Origin: Bacteroidota bacterium
Lineage (GTDB): Bacteria > Bacteroidota > Bacteroidia > B-17B0 > Aurantibacillaceae
DNA length: 64,000 nucleotides
NCBI GenBank assembly: GCA_020403265.1
Contig: JADBXZ010000008.1
Coordinates: forward strand, 1-64,000
Direction of reading: 5' to 3'
Made by a program: the position numbers and the translations under genes. Of this stretch, positions 9,178 to 18,080 are shown in pieces. Under the pieces are notes generated by a model. That model made no database searches, was not told where the DNA came from, and saw only the letters and a list, made by a program, of their open reading frames with translations. Positions within the stretch are counted from its first letter, which is position 1; each line of letters starts with the position of its first letter.

Positions 9178-9220
9178 AAAACCGTTTAAGATTTATTAAT
9201 TTTAAACGGTTTTGTTTTTT
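9178..9220 (+). terminator. Intrinsic terminator after the helicase
   Basis: AAAACCGTTTAA (9178-9189) pairs with TTAAACGGTTTT (9202-9213) and is followed by GTTTTTT. The ATG used by the next gene is immediately downstream at 9221. Confidence 0.75.
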
Positions 9221-10153
9221 ATGGAATTCATTTTAAGACTTAAAATAGTTTACCTGATTTATAATTTTTTTCACAAGAAAAAATTAATGCACAATGTGGC
9301 GCATTATGAAAAGTTAGGACTAAGTAAAAAATATTATTCTCCGGTGAGCAGTGTTGATTTTAAAGGACTCGATTCTTCAGTTTTAAAGCCGGCTAATTAT
9401 CAAATCACAGATATAAAGCAAACAGCTCTTTATAAATCGGCTTCCGATGAATTACAGCAGCATTTGATGGATTATGACAAGCAAGGATACATTATTTTGC
9501 CACACTACTTTTCTGAAAAAAAAATAGACGCGGTTAATACAGAGATTGACAAACTTTTACAAAATGGAAAAATTAAGTTTGTGCAACGGAACAAGTTAAT
9601 GTTTGTCATTAATCAGTCTGTTATTTTACGTGAATTAGGTGAAGATAAAAAATTATGCGAGTTATTAAATTCACTTTTAAAAGACGATGCCGTTTTATTT
9701 CAGAGTATTAATTTTATTACCGGTAGCGAGCAGCACACACATAGTGATAGTGTGCACATGACTACTTTTCCGCTTGGCGGTTTATTAGGCGTTTGGATTG
9801 CTTTAGAGGATATTGCGGAAGATAATGGCCCTTTGCATTATTATCCCGGAAGTCATCAACTCCCTTACTATCTGAACCCTGATTATGATAATGTTGGCAA
9901 TAGCTGGATGATTGGCGATAAAAGCTACACAGCGTATGAGGCCATGTTAGCAGAAAAGATAAAAGAGCAACAGATACAAAAGAAAATATTTAAAGCAAAA
10001 AAAGGCGATGTATTAATTTGGCATGCCAACCTAATGCATGGCGGAGAGCCACACACCAATAAAAATAAAACTCGTAAGAGCATGGTGCTGCATTACTATG
10101 CCAAGCACTGTATTTGCTATCATGAAATTAAACAACGACCAGCGTTGATTTAA
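9221..10153 (+). CDS. Phytanoyl-CoA dioxygenase (PhyH) family oxygenase
   Basis: About 310 aa; a non-haem Fe(II)/2-oxoglutarate dioxygenase by fold. The metal-binding facial triad is visible as H-x-D in HTHSDSVHM and the distal His in HANLMHGGEPH, followed by the 2-oxoglutarate-binding Arg in TRKSMVLHY. The conserved W-x-A-L-E-D-I..DNGPL..YPGSH segment is diagnostic. The start was set at ATG 9221 because the TTG nine bases upstream lies in the terminator stem. An alternative is the Met at 9287, which would drop a hydrophobic N-terminus. The substrate is unknown. The gene converges with the GNAT gene with no gap between stop codons. Confidence 0.8.
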   Translation: MEFILRLKIVYLIYNFFHKKKLMHNVAHYEKLGLSKKYYSPVSSVDFKGLDSSVLKPANYQITDIKQTALYKSASDELQQHLMDYDKQGYIILPHYFSEKKIDAVNTEIDKLLQNGKIKFVQRNKLMFVINQSVILRELGEDKKLCELLNSLLKDDAVLFQSINFITGSEQHTHSDSVHMTTFPLGGLLGVWIALEDIAEDNGPLHYYPGSHQLPYYLNPDYDNVGNSWMIGDKSYTAYEAMLAEKIKEQQIQKKIFKAKKGDVLIWHANLMHGGEPHTNKNKTRKSMVLHYYAKHCICYHEIKQRPALI

Positions 10154-10648
10154 TTAGTTGTCACTTCTTGTCATCACAAAATCTTCCATTAAATACCCGT
10201 TGCCAATATCAAAGTCTTTTACCTCCGCAATTTTGAATCCATTTTTAAAATAAAAATTAATGGATTTGTAATTTTTTCTGTTGACGGTTAAGGTCATTTT
10301 TTCCGGCTTTAGCGCTGCTAAAAGTAAATCAAAGGCTTTGCTTCCAATGCCTTTGGCAGCAATATGTTGTAAAACATAAAATTTATTTAAATGCCAGTCC
10401 TCTCCTGTTGTATTATTGACTGAAATAAAACCCACATTTTGCCCGTCCCAATTAACAAAGTAAAATACATGTTGTAATTCCGTTAACTGTTGTTGCAAAC
10501 TTTTAGCACTGTACATTTTTTCCAGCATGTAATTAATTTGTTCCAAAGTAATAATATCCGGATAGTGCTGATGCCAAATGACTTTGGCTAATGCCGTAAT
10601 TTCCGAAACATCATTTAATGTTGCTTTAACTAAGTTGACTTGTTGCAT
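10154..10648 (-). CDS. GNAT-family N-acetyltransferase
   Basis: 164-aa acetyl-CoA-dependent acyltransferase. The fold order is visible: an N-terminal helix with ALAKVIWHQHYPDIIT, the strand FYFVNWDGQNVGFISV, the acetyl-CoA loop region LQHIAAKGIGSKAFDLLL (Q/R-x-x-G-x-G/A variant), and the late NRKNYKSINFYFKNGF motif typical of GNATs. The substrate cannot be deduced. It is divergent from smpB with 18 bp between start codons; a near-consensus minus-strand -7 box TAATTTAG (10671-10678) would lie inside the first codons of smpB. Confidence 0.8.
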   Translation of the reverse strand: MQQVNLVKATLNDVSEITALAKVIWHQHYPDIITLEQINYMLEKMYSAKSLQQQLTELQHVFYFVNWDGQNVGFISVNNTTGEDWHLNKFYVLQHIAAKGIGSKAFDLLLAALKPEKMTLTVNRKNYKSINFYFKNGFKIAEVKDFDIGNGYLMEDFVMTRSDN

Positions 10649-10654
10649 TTTTGT

Positions 10655-10662
10655 TAATTTTG
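10655..10662 (+). promoter_or_regulatory. -7 box (TAATTTTG) immediately before smpB
   Basis: TAATTTTG ends four bases before the smpB ATG at 10667. Transcription would begin at or within a base or two of the start codon, which predicts a leaderless or nearly leaderless mRNA. Confidence 0.5.
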
Positions 10663-10666
10663 CGTA

Positions 10667-11119
10667 ATGCCTAAATTAAGCAATAGAATTAATATAGAAA
10701 ACCGCCGTGCCAAGTTTGATTACGAGTTTATTGAGCGCTTAACCGCCGGCCTTGTTTTAAAAGGCACAGAAATTAAGTCTATTCGAGAAGGTAAGGCCGG
10801 CCTGGCCGACAGCTATTGCTTTTTTGTGAATGACGAATTATTTATAAAAAACATGCACATTACCGAGTATTCGGAAGCTTCTTTTTACAACCACACACCT
10901 TTGCGCGAACGTAAATTATTACTCACCAAAACTGAAATTAATAAATTACATAAAAAAGTAAAGGACAGTGGTCTCACTATCATCCCAATTAAGTTATTTA
11001 TCAACGATAAGGGATTTGCCAAATTAGAAATTGCATTGGCGCGTGGCAAAAAGCAATTTGATAAACGTGAGGATATTAAAAAGAGAGATGTGGAGCGAGA
11101 GACTAATCGAAAATTTTAA
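10667..11119 (+). CDS. smpB: SsrA (tmRNA)-binding protein SmpB
   Basis: 150-aa small basic protein that escorts tmRNA to stalled ribosomes in trans-translation. The conserved core includes NRRAKFDYEFIE, LVLKGTEIKSIREGKA, Y.H.P.R.RKLLL and the KLEIALARGKKQFDKRE segment. A Lys/Arg-rich C-terminal tail ends DVERETNRKF. Length and order are fully canonical. The gene stands alone, with a promoter almost touching its start codon, and its end overlaps by 4 nt the convergent glycosyltransferase gene. The tmRNA gene itself is not in the window. Confidence 0.95.
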   Translation: MPKLSNRINIENRRAKFDYEFIERLTAGLVLKGTEIKSIREGKAGLADSYCFFVNDELFIKNMHITEYSEASFYNHTPLRERKLLLTKTEINKLHKKVKDSGLTIIPIKLFINDKGFAKLEIALARGKKQFDKREDIKKRDVERETNRKF

Positions 11120-11991
11120 TCTAATAGTTTATAATTTTTATTCTCTCCAATTCGCCAACCAGTTAACTTTTCAATAAAAAATAACAATTTGTATTTTAAA
11201 TTGGTTTTAACTAAACTAGGCTGGTAGTTGAAGTTCCAATTGGCATTTGTTACCCTTTCTTTAAACACCGCTGGATGCGTTCCTTTGTATTCCTCAAGTA
11301 AATCTATGTTATTGTAGTCAAATTCCTCTGCGGCTTTGATGTTGTTTTTAACCCAGGCATCGTCATGCCACATTTTATGGAAATTTTCTTGTTTCGCTTG
11401 TTGAGCTTTTGGTGGTTTTACCCAACCGTAATGATAAATGCTGGCGCCTGTTTTTTTGACATTAAGTTTTTGGTTATTCTCAAATCTGAATCCTTGAGCA
11501 TCTTTATATGAACGTATTTTTTTGTTGTTACGAATAATACGTATTTCGTTTGCATACCAACGTCTGCCTATACCAATGTATTTATAATGCCCATAAAAGT
11601 GTTTATACTCAAACAAAAGTCCATCCACCTCTTTAACTTTTAAATTAGCAAGCATTGATTTCTTAATTGTTTCAAGGTCTTGTTCATGCACACATTCATC
11701 ACTTTGAATATAAAAACACCAATCATATTCAGCCGGTATAGCATCAAACACTTTGTTAGTTTCATTTGATAAAACTAATCCACCAACTCTTAGCGTATCG
11801 TCCCATAAAGTATCTAGTATTCTAATTTTATCCGAATTAATTTTTTCAATGAGTTTTCTTGTATCGTCTTCACTTTGTCCAACTCCAACATAAAAAGCAT
11901 CACAAATTGGAAGAATAGAGGTAATGGCCTCAACAACGGGGTAATCGTACTTTAAAGCATTTCGTATAATTGTGAATCCTGCAACTTTCAT
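11116..11991 (-). CDS. Glycosyltransferase, GT2-like (GT-A fold)
   Basis: 291 aa from ATG 11991. The frame extends 36 nt further upstream, but that part overlaps the TamL gene and encodes non-homologous sequence. The N-terminus MKVAGFTIIRNALKYDYP fits the opening strand and the N/R motif of GT2-like enzymes that modify cell-surface glycans. An acidic QSDEC motif replaces the classic DXD near residue 105. Later W.RWYANEIRIIRNN and YHYGWVK.P are typical of this Bacteroidota group. It lies 4 nt after tamL on the same strand, so it is probably co-transcribed with that envelope gene. Donor and acceptor are unknown. Confidence 0.75.
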   Translation of the reverse strand: MKVAGFTIIRNALKYDYPVVEAITSILPICDAFYVGVGQSEDDTRKLIEKINSDKIRILDTLWDDTLRVGGLVLSNETNKVFDAIPAEYDWCFYIQSDECVHEQDLETIKKSMLANLKVKEVDGLLFEYKHFYGHYKYIGIGRRWYANEIRIIRNNKKIRSYKDAQGFRFENNQKLNVKKTGASIYHYGWVKPPKAQQAKQENFHKMWHDDAWVKNNIKAAEEFDYNNIDLLEEYKGTHPAVFKERVTNANWNFNYQPSLVKTNLKYKLLFFIEKLTGWRIGENKNYKLLD

Positions 11992-11995
11992 AAAC

Positions 11996-14509
11996 TTAAA
12001 ACGGATAACCAATACCAAAGTTAGCAACTATATTGTTATATGGTTTTTTATTAAGGGTCCATCTGTCACCCTCCTGATATTTTGGATCTTTAAGTGGTGT
12101 GGCTAAATCTAATCTTAAAACAAAAAAGTTTAAATCCCACCTCAGCCCAAGTCCTGCTCCAATCGCAATTTGTTTCCAAAACTCGTCTACTTTAAATTCG
12201 CCATTTGGTTTATCTGCCGTTTTTGTTAATCGCCAAATATTACCTGCGTCGGCAAATAAAGCGCCGTTAAACGAATTAATAATGTGAAAGCGATATTCCA
12301 TATTACCCTCTAATAAAATATCTCCAATTTTATCAAATCTTGCAGAACTTGAACTTGGGTCGTATCCTCCCGGACCCAAAGTTCTGGCCCTCCACGCTCT
12401 ATTGCTATTTGGACCTCCAGAGAAAAAACTTTCTTCATATGGTAGCACACTGAGATTTTTTAGTGGCTTTCCAATTCCTCCTGCCAACCTATATACAATT
12501 CTGCTTTTTTTACGAATTGGTACATAAAGTCTGTAATCAGCATCAACTTTTAAGAACTGAGCAAATGGAATTCCGAAAATCAAATATCTATCAAGCGTGT
12601 CTTTCTCTCTATTATTGTATGTGAATACAGAGCGTAAAATATTACCAGCACTGGAGATGCCAACTTTAAAATATATTGACGGTTTGGTGCTTTTATTAGG
12701 GTCAGCATTTGAAGTGAAATCTACAATGTATTTTGTGGATGTTGTGATATGATCTTGAAACGAGTTAACCAAAAAAGCATCATTTAAACGATTAAGGCTA
12801 ACTTTAAATGAATCACTTAATGCAGCTCTAACTAATAGTATTTCAAGTGGAATTAAGTTGTGACGGAGTTGATTTTTGTTAGATTTAAAACTAAAACCAT
12901 AATCAACTGTGTTAATCACTCTTGCAAACTCGCTTCGGGCTTGGTAATTTAAAGATGTTTTTAAGAATGTGCGCGGCGACATTTCTTTTTTGAATGGCAA
13001 AAGTGAAAATGGAAAAAATGCTCTTGGTACTGAAAAATCAAACTCCGGACCAAATTGAACAGTATTAAATGCACCTTGTAATTTTCTCAGATCTGACACA
13101 TCATCTATAGAATTTACAATAGGTGAGGAATTATTACTAAGTTGGCTTTGAGCCGAAATTGCCGCTTGTAATTTTAGCTCTAAAAGCTCACCTCCCCTGA
13201 AAGTATTTCTGTTTTGAAAAAGGATAGCTCCATTAATGCCTAGATTGCCTGAAGTGTTGGTGCCTTCAGTTTCTGCGGTAATCGATTGCTTAATTAAAGG
13301 ATTACAAATTATATAGCAATCTAATTTATTTGAATAATTGCTGCTTTTAAAAAATTGTATAGAAACGTTTTTAAAAATTCCCAAACCAATTAATTGTCTG
13401 TATGTAATTTCAGCTGTGTCCTTTCTGAAAAGTTGACCTTTATACAAGTCAACGTAATTAGCTATCAACACTTTCCTATAAGGTAATTTGGAATTAGATA
13501 AATAAACTAAGCTTCTATTTTTAACACGAATAGTGTCTTTAAAATTAGCATCTCTAACCTTGCCAATAATTTGTTCTGTTATGATGTAAATGTTATCAAT
13601 TTTATATTGCGTGTGATTAACAAGTACAAGCGAATCGTTGGAGTTACTATAAGGTTTTGAAAATTTTTTAAGTAAAACGTTAATGTTAACACTCTGTTTT
13701 GCCAAATTTGAATCCACGTCAAATGAAATGTAAGCATTATCAAAGGAGTAATAGCCATTGTTTAAACAAAAATTACTTATACGTTGTCTTTCAGTCGCCA
13801 GAATTTCGCTATCATAGTTGTCACCTCGTTTTATTAACGTATTTAAGGTGTCGTTTAAAATTAGTCGACCTAATTTCTCATCTAACATCGTATAGGTGAT
13901 GGCATTTATTTTATATGGTTTTTTTGAGTTAATAACATATTTAACGGTTGCCTTTCGGGTTCTCTTATCTACTTCAATAGTGTCCGTAACTTTATTATTA
14001 AAAAAGCCCTTGCTGAATAAATACATCTGAATTTGAAGTCTTGTTTGTTCAGTTAAGCTTGAATCTAAAACAACAGCTGGTTCACCGATACCTCTTATGT
14101 TTTCAACTGTTGTTGGGCTATCTTTATCTTTTAGTTTAGGGCTTTTTGGCTTTTTGGCTTTAGCCAATCTTTTAATGTTCAGTTCTTCAGTTTTTCTGCT
14201 TCTTTCAATATTTATTTTATCGTATTTTGCATTTCGTTCTTCTTTTTTGCGCTGTATTTTTTCATCATCAAATAAATTAAACCACCAAACATAAAAATGA
14301 ATTTTACCAAGGAATTTTCTATTTGGTTTCTGTCTCACAAATGCTTCAATATCTTCAGATTTTAATTTAGTTTCCTTAACGTTTTCAATTTTATTTTTGT
14401 TCACCAAATACTCACCCTGTTTAAGTTTTTTAGTTGGACTACAGGAAACTTGAATCAAAATAAATAAAGCGCAATATAATTTTAGAATATTTAGGTTTAT
14501 TTTTGACAC
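11996..14509 (-). CDS. tamL: TamL: lipoprotein form of the BamA/TamA outer-membrane barrel
   Basis: 837 aa. The hydrophobic N-terminus ends at Cys23 (QVSC), so it is predicted to be lipidated, the feature that separates Bacteroidota TamL from TamA. POTRA-like segments occupy about residues 30-430. They are followed by a 16-strand Omp85/D15 surface-antigen barrel, with the signature GG.NSNRAWRARTLGPGGYD near 715-735 and a terminal strand ending in Phe. Family role: insertion of proteins or lipids into the outer membrane together with TamB. The start is GTG; no ATG precedes the lipobox. A glycosyltransferase gene follows 4 nt downstream, and the gene is divergent from the SpoU methyltransferase. 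Confidence 0.85.
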   Translation of the reverse strand: MSKINLNILKLYCALFILIQVSCSPTKKLKQGEYLVNKNKIENVKETKLKSEDIEAFVRQKPNRKFLGKIHFYVWWFNLFDDEKIQRKKEERNAKYDKINIERSRKTEELNIKRLAKAKKPKSPKLKDKDSPTTVENIRGIGEPAVVLDSSLTEQTRLQIQMYLFSKGFFNNKVTDTIEVDKRTRKATVKYVINSKKPYKINAITYTMLDEKLGRLILNDTLNTLIKRGDNYDSEILATERQRISNFCLNNGYYSFDNAYISFDVDSNLAKQSVNINVLLKKFSKPYSNSNDSLVLVNHTQYKIDNIYIITEQIIGKVRDANFKDTIRVKNRSLVYLSNSKLPYRKVLIANYVDLYKGQLFRKDTAEITYRQLIGLGIFKNVSIQFFKSSNYSNKLDCYIICNPLIKQSITAETEGTNTSGNLGINGAILFQNRNTFRGGELLELKLQAAISAQSQLSNNSSPIVNSIDDVSDLRKLQGAFNTVQFGPEFDFSVPRAFFPFSLLPFKKEMSPRTFLKTSLNYQARSEFARVINTVDYGFSFKSNKNQLRHNLIPLEILLVRAALSDSFKVSLNRLNDAFLVNSFQDHITTSTKYIVDFTSNADPNKSTKPSIYFKVGISSAGNILRSVFTYNNREKDTLDRYLIFGIPFAQFLKVDADYRLYVPIRKKSRIVYRLAGGIGKPLKNLSVLPYEESFFSGGPNSNRAWRARTLGPGGYDPSSSSARFDKIGDILLEGNMEYRFHIINSFNGALFADAGNIWRLTKTADKPNGEFKVDEFWKQIAIGAGLGLRWDLNFFVLRLDLATPLKDPKYQEGDRWTLNKKPYNNIVANFGIGYPF

Positions 14510-14537
14510 GGAATAATTTACTAAATTAGTCTTTAAT
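14510..14537. promoter_or_regulatory. 28-bp divergent promoter region with a shared palindrome
   Basis: ACTAAATTAGT (14520-14530) is palindromic around its central base. On the plus strand it contains TAAATTAG and on the minus strand TAATTTAG, each one mismatch from TAnnTTTG. Each sits about 8-11 nt from the start codon it faces. Back-to-back promoters sharing one site are inferred. Confidence 0.35.
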
Positions 14538-15311
14538 ATGATTAGTAAAAATCAAATCGGGTTTATACAAAGTTTGCATCTAAAAAAGTACAGAGATACA
14601 CATCAACTTTTTATAGCCGAAGGTATAAAAACGGTTCTTGAACTTGTGAATACTGTGCCTCAAGTTATTAACGAAGTGTTTGCTGAAAAAGATTTTCTAA
14701 ATGCAAATACAGAATTAATAAATAGCAAAAAAATTAAAATAACCTTAGTTAGTGATTCTGATTTAAAAAGAATCAGTTTACAAACTTCACCTAATAAAGT
14801 TTTAGCTGTTTGTCATTATTTTGATTATGAACAAACCTTAATAGATTTTAATAAACACTTTACTCTTTTTTTAGATGATATTCGGGATCCTGGGAATTTT
14901 GGAACAATAATTCGTCTTGCCAATTGGTATGGTATTTCGCAAATATTTGCCTCCCCTAATTCGTGCGATTTTTATAACCCAAAAGTCATACAATCAACAA
15001 TGGGGGCTTTTATAAGAGTTAAATGTAATTATGTTGAGTTATCAGAGCTAACAAGGCGTGCAGTTATTCCTAAAATTTATGGCGCAGTACTAAGTGGTAA
15101 ACCAATCTATACTGAGAAACTTGAAACTGGTTTAATTGTTATTGGGAACGAGGCTAATGGCATTCAATCAAAGAATTTGTCATTTATAAACAATCCGATA
15201 ACAATTCCGGCTGCTGCCCAAAACGGCACTGAATCATTAAATGCAGCTATAGCCACTGGAATAATCGTTTCGGAATTTTACAGACAATTAAATTTTAAAA
15301 ATCAACTTTAA
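14538..15311 (+). CDS. SpoU/TrmH-family RNA 2'-O-ribose methyltransferase
   Basis: 257-aa SPOUT enzyme using S-adenosylmethionine. An N-terminal RNA-binding substrate domain occupies about residues 1-95. The catalytic trefoil-knot domain contains motif 1 DDIRDPGNFGTIIR (about 114-127, with N122 and R127). Motif 2 is LIVIGNEANGI and motif 3 is ESLNAAIATGI. It probably methylates 23S rRNA or tRNA; the exact nucleotide cannot be read from sequence. Its position divergent from tamL is a familiar Bacteroidota arrangement as I recall it. The 3' end overlaps the convergent TonB-receptor gene by 17 nt. Confidence 0.88.
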   Translation: MISKNQIGFIQSLHLKKYRDTHQLFIAEGIKTVLELVNTVPQVINEVFAEKDFLNANTELINSKKIKITLVSDSDLKRISLQTSPNKVLAVCHYFDYEQTLIDFNKHFTLFLDDIRDPGNFGTIIRLANWYGISQIFASPNSCDFYNPKVIQSTMGAFIRVKCNYVELSELTRRAVIPKIYGAVLSGKPIYTEKLETGLIVIGNEANGIQSKNLSFINNPITIPAAAQNGTESLNAAIATGIIVSEFYRQLNFKNQL

Positions 15312-17745
15312 CATAAAACAAAGGTAAAAAACCAAGTTGATAATTTTTAATTAACGGATCTGCCTGTAAGTTGGCTGGATCTGGGGCATAGCTCAAAGCC
15401 AAAACGTTTTTAGTATTTAGAATATTTACTAAATCCAATGCAATTTCTGTAGAAACTTTTTTGCCGTTTATTTTATAAGACAATCTAAAATCAATTCTGT
15501 TATATGGATCAAACCTTAAAGTGTTAACCTTATCATCTTGGGCAACAACATCCATGATTGCATTACTTGCAGCAATATTAACCGGCGAATAGCGTCTTCC
15601 CCCTCCATAAGTTGCTTTCAATCCAAAGCTGATGCTGTTCTTCTTCTGTTTACCAACATTGTATTCCAATCCGCCAAGCACATTAAAAATATAATTACCA
15701 TTAAAATCTGTATTTGCGATTAAGCCATTACTACCTATGTACTTGCTTTCAAATAAGCTTCCGCTAAACATATAAAAGAAATGGTTATGATAAAGTTTTT
15801 CAAGCGTTAATTCAATACCGTAATTATAGCCTGTGCCGTTATTATTCATGCTATAAATTGGGAAAAATCGGTTAAACGTTGCACCTCTGTTTAACATACT
15901 TACACTTGATTTTACCTCATACACTGGTACATCCCAGAGGTATTGATAATATAATTCTGTTTTGAGTTTAAAGTAAGTACTCAAATAATAGTCATAACCA
16001 AGCACAACGTGGTGGCTTTTTGTGAAATCTAAATTTTTATTGCTTAGCTCTCGATTAACATTTGGCAATAAGGTGTTGTTTCTTACAATGCTATCTGGTA
16101 CCGCAAAATATAAATAGGTTTGTTGCATTTGGCTGTGTAAGCCATAAGCTAAACTTAATACCTGCTTGTTTGACAATTGGTATCTTAAGGAAGCTCTTGG
16201 TTCAATATTATATCGATTGTTTAACGTTAAGAATTGTGAGAAAATTCCTCCGTTAAAACTTAATTTTTCATTGAATTTATGTACCAAAGTTAAATAGGGT
16301 TGAATTAAATAAAAATTAATTGTTGTATTAATTCTATTTTTAAAAGGTTTGTTATTAATTGCAGCTGCAATTGTGTCAAAAACGGAATTAATCTTCACAT
16401 CGTCATAAAACTTTACATCAATTCTGTTTAACAAGAAGCCTATTTTGTAACTGGTTTTAGCATTGCGTTTGCTTTTTAAATACCAACTTAATGTAGATTT
16501 GCCTTCATAAAAATCATAATTCAAAATTTTTGGCAGTGTATCTTTTGGTAAAAAGTCTTTGTTTCTTAAAACTAAATAATGCTGAACATCCAATGTTTGA
16601 ACGCCATAAGCCAAACTGGTTTTCATTATGGTTCGTGAGTTAAACGCATACGTATGATTTAAAATACCAACACCCATGTTGGAGGAGAAGTACTGGTCTT
16701 TATTCAAATCGCCGTATAATTCAGTTGGTCGTTTGGTTTGTTTACTTAAAATAATTTTGATGTCGCTTAAGCCACCAATACTGTTAAAGCTAAATACTCC
16801 TGCTTTTTTGGTTGGAAAATTCAAACGCATACCAAAGTCTTGATAACCAGGAACCGCACTTGTTCCAATATTGAAATTAACGGCAGAAAATAGTTTTAAC
16901 GTGGAGTAACGATAAGTTAGTAAATAGGTTGCCCCACTTTTTCTACTTAATGGGCCTTCCAGCGCTAGTTCAGTACCTAAAAAACCGAATTGAAAAGTTC
17001 GTTCATGCTTTTCATTATTACCATTTCTTAATTTTAAATCGAAAACACCTCCAATAGCATTGCCATAATTAGAGGGAAATGCACCGGTATAAAACTCTGA
17101 GTTGGCTAGGTATTTATTATTGATAATACTTTGAGGCCCACCTGCAGATCCGGCTACAGCAAAGTGATTTGGGTTTGGAATATCAATTTCTTCCATGCGC
17201 CATAATAATCCAGCCGGACTATTGCCCCTAATAACAATGTCATTTCGGCTATCATTAGTTCCTTGTATGCCGGCAAAATTGCTCGCCATTCTGGCGGGGT
17301 CTTGCCTTCCACCAGGGTATCTTTCCGTTTCCTCAATACTAAACAATTTCATGCTTGATTGCTTCATTGTGTTAACTATGTCTGTATCCTTTCTGGCATT
17401 TACAACAATTTCATCAATTGAAACAATGCTTTCTTCCAACTCCATGTTTAGCAAAACTTCCTTTCCTGAGGTTACAATAATGTCGTTTACAGGGATTGAT
17501 TGATAGCCGGTATATATAAAAATAAAAGATTGCCTACCAACAGGAACATTCAGTAACTTATAATTGCCATTGTTGTCAGCAACGCAGTTAAGTTGAGTTG
17601 TTTTTGATCTTAGTTGAACAATTGCACCCGGTAATCCTATTCCGGTAACCTTATCAGTAATTTTTCCCTTAACTGTTTGAGTGATTTGCCCAAAAAAATA
17701 ACTTGTCAGCAAAAACAATAGAATAAAAATCAAACATTTCTTCAT
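15295..17745 (-). CDS. TonB-dependent outer-membrane receptor
   Basis: 816 aa. A signal peptide (about 1-18) precedes a carboxypeptidase-regulatory-like beta-sandwich (about 22-108; VKGKITDKVTG.GLPGAIV). A plug domain follows (about 120-225; RNDIVIRGNSPAGLLWRME and GGVFDL), then a 22-strand barrel ending in the aromatic terminus FYVKVDF. It imports an unknown ligand using TonB energy. No SusD partner is adjacent, so it is not a classic polysaccharide-utilisation pair. A 30-bp palindrome sits just upstream. The 3' end overlaps the SpoU gene on the other strand. Confidence 0.88.
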   Translation of the reverse strand: MKKCLIFILLFLLTSYFFGQITQTVKGKITDKVTGIGLPGAIVQLRSKTTQLNCVADNNGNYKLLNVPVGRQSFIFIYTGYQSIPVNDIIVTSGKEVLLNMELEESIVSIDEIVVNARKDTDIVNTMKQSSMKLFSIEETERYPGGRQDPARMASNFAGIQGTNDSRNDIVIRGNSPAGLLWRMEEIDIPNPNHFAVAGSAGGPQSIINNKYLANSEFYTGAFPSNYGNAIGGVFDLKLRNGNNEKHERTFQFGFLGTELALEGPLSRKSGATYLLTYRYSTLKLFSAVNFNIGTSAVPGYQDFGMRLNFPTKKAGVFSFNSIGGLSDIKIILSKQTKRPTELYGDLNKDQYFSSNMGVGILNHTYAFNSRTIMKTSLAYGVQTLDVQHYLVLRNKDFLPKDTLPKILNYDFYEGKSTLSWYLKSKRNAKTSYKIGFLLNRIDVKFYDDVKINSVFDTIAAAINNKPFKNRINTTINFYLIQPYLTLVHKFNEKLSFNGGIFSQFLTLNNRYNIEPRASLRYQLSNKQVLSLAYGLHSQMQQTYLYFAVPDSIVRNNTLLPNVNRELSNKNLDFTKSHHVVLGYDYYLSTYFKLKTELYYQYLWDVPVYEVKSSVSMLNRGATFNRFFPIYSMNNNGTGYNYGIELTLEKLYHNHFFYMFSGSLFESKYIGSNGLIANTDFNGNYIFNVLGGLEYNVGKQKKNSISFGLKATYGGGRRYSPVNIAASNAIMDVVAQDDKVNTLRFDPYNRIDFRLSYKINGKKVSTEIALDLVNILNTKNVLALSYAPDPANLQADPLIKNYQLGFLPLFYVKVDF

Positions 17746-17790
17746 GGGAATAATACCTAAAATAAATTTTTGAAAGCAAGTTTAATCAAT

Positions 17791-17820
17791 TATTGATTAT
17801 TTGAGTTCAAATAATCAATA
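17791..17820. repeat. 30-bp palindrome (14-bp arms, 2-nt centre)
   Basis: TATTGATTATTTGA and TCAAATAATCAATA are perfect inverted copies around GT. The repeat begins 46 bp upstream of the TonB-receptor start and adjoins its weak -7 candidate. No T-tract follows on either side, so an operator is more likely than a terminator. Confidence 0.6.
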
Positions 17821-18009
17821 AATTAATTAATTAATTCAGCAAGTTTCACATATAGTTGGGCAATTAAAAAAAAGCAAATAATATTAGATAAAACATAAAA
17901 AAAATAAGACGAAACGAAATCATTATAAACAGCTTATTTAGAATGAATATAAATTAGATAAAGTGTGAAAAATATTTAATTTTTAAGGTAGGTATTTTCC
18001 ATATTCTGT

Positions 18010-18017
18010 TAATTTTG
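18010..18017 (+). promoter_or_regulatory. -7 box (TAATTTTG) for the act-cox operon
   Basis: Exact TAnnTTTG match 63 bp before the actA start. Transcription would start near 18022, giving a leader of about 60 nt. Confidence 0.5.
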
Positions 18018-18080
18018 CCTCCGTTTAATGTCATTATTTTGTCATTAAACCATTAAAAAGACGTTATTTTCTACATTTTT

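Larger units (their letters stand above)
17746..18080. other. 335-bp intergenic region between divergent TonB-receptor and act operons
   Basis: Very AT-rich. It holds a 30-bp palindrome at 17791-17820, an ATTAATTAATTAATT-like run around 17822-17836, a weak minus-strand -7 match (TAAACTTG, 17777-17784) and a consensus plus-strand -7 box at 18010. No coding frame or RNA gene was recognised. Confidence 0.6.

Noticed and set aside
11992-12027. Extended N-terminus for the glycosyltransferase
   Set aside because: The extra codons overlap the tamL end and do not resemble the family N-terminus MKVAGFTIIRN.
17822-17836. AATTAATTAATTAATT run as an origin or attachment site
   Set aside because: Simple AT repeat; no DnaA boxes, integrase or tRNA nearby.
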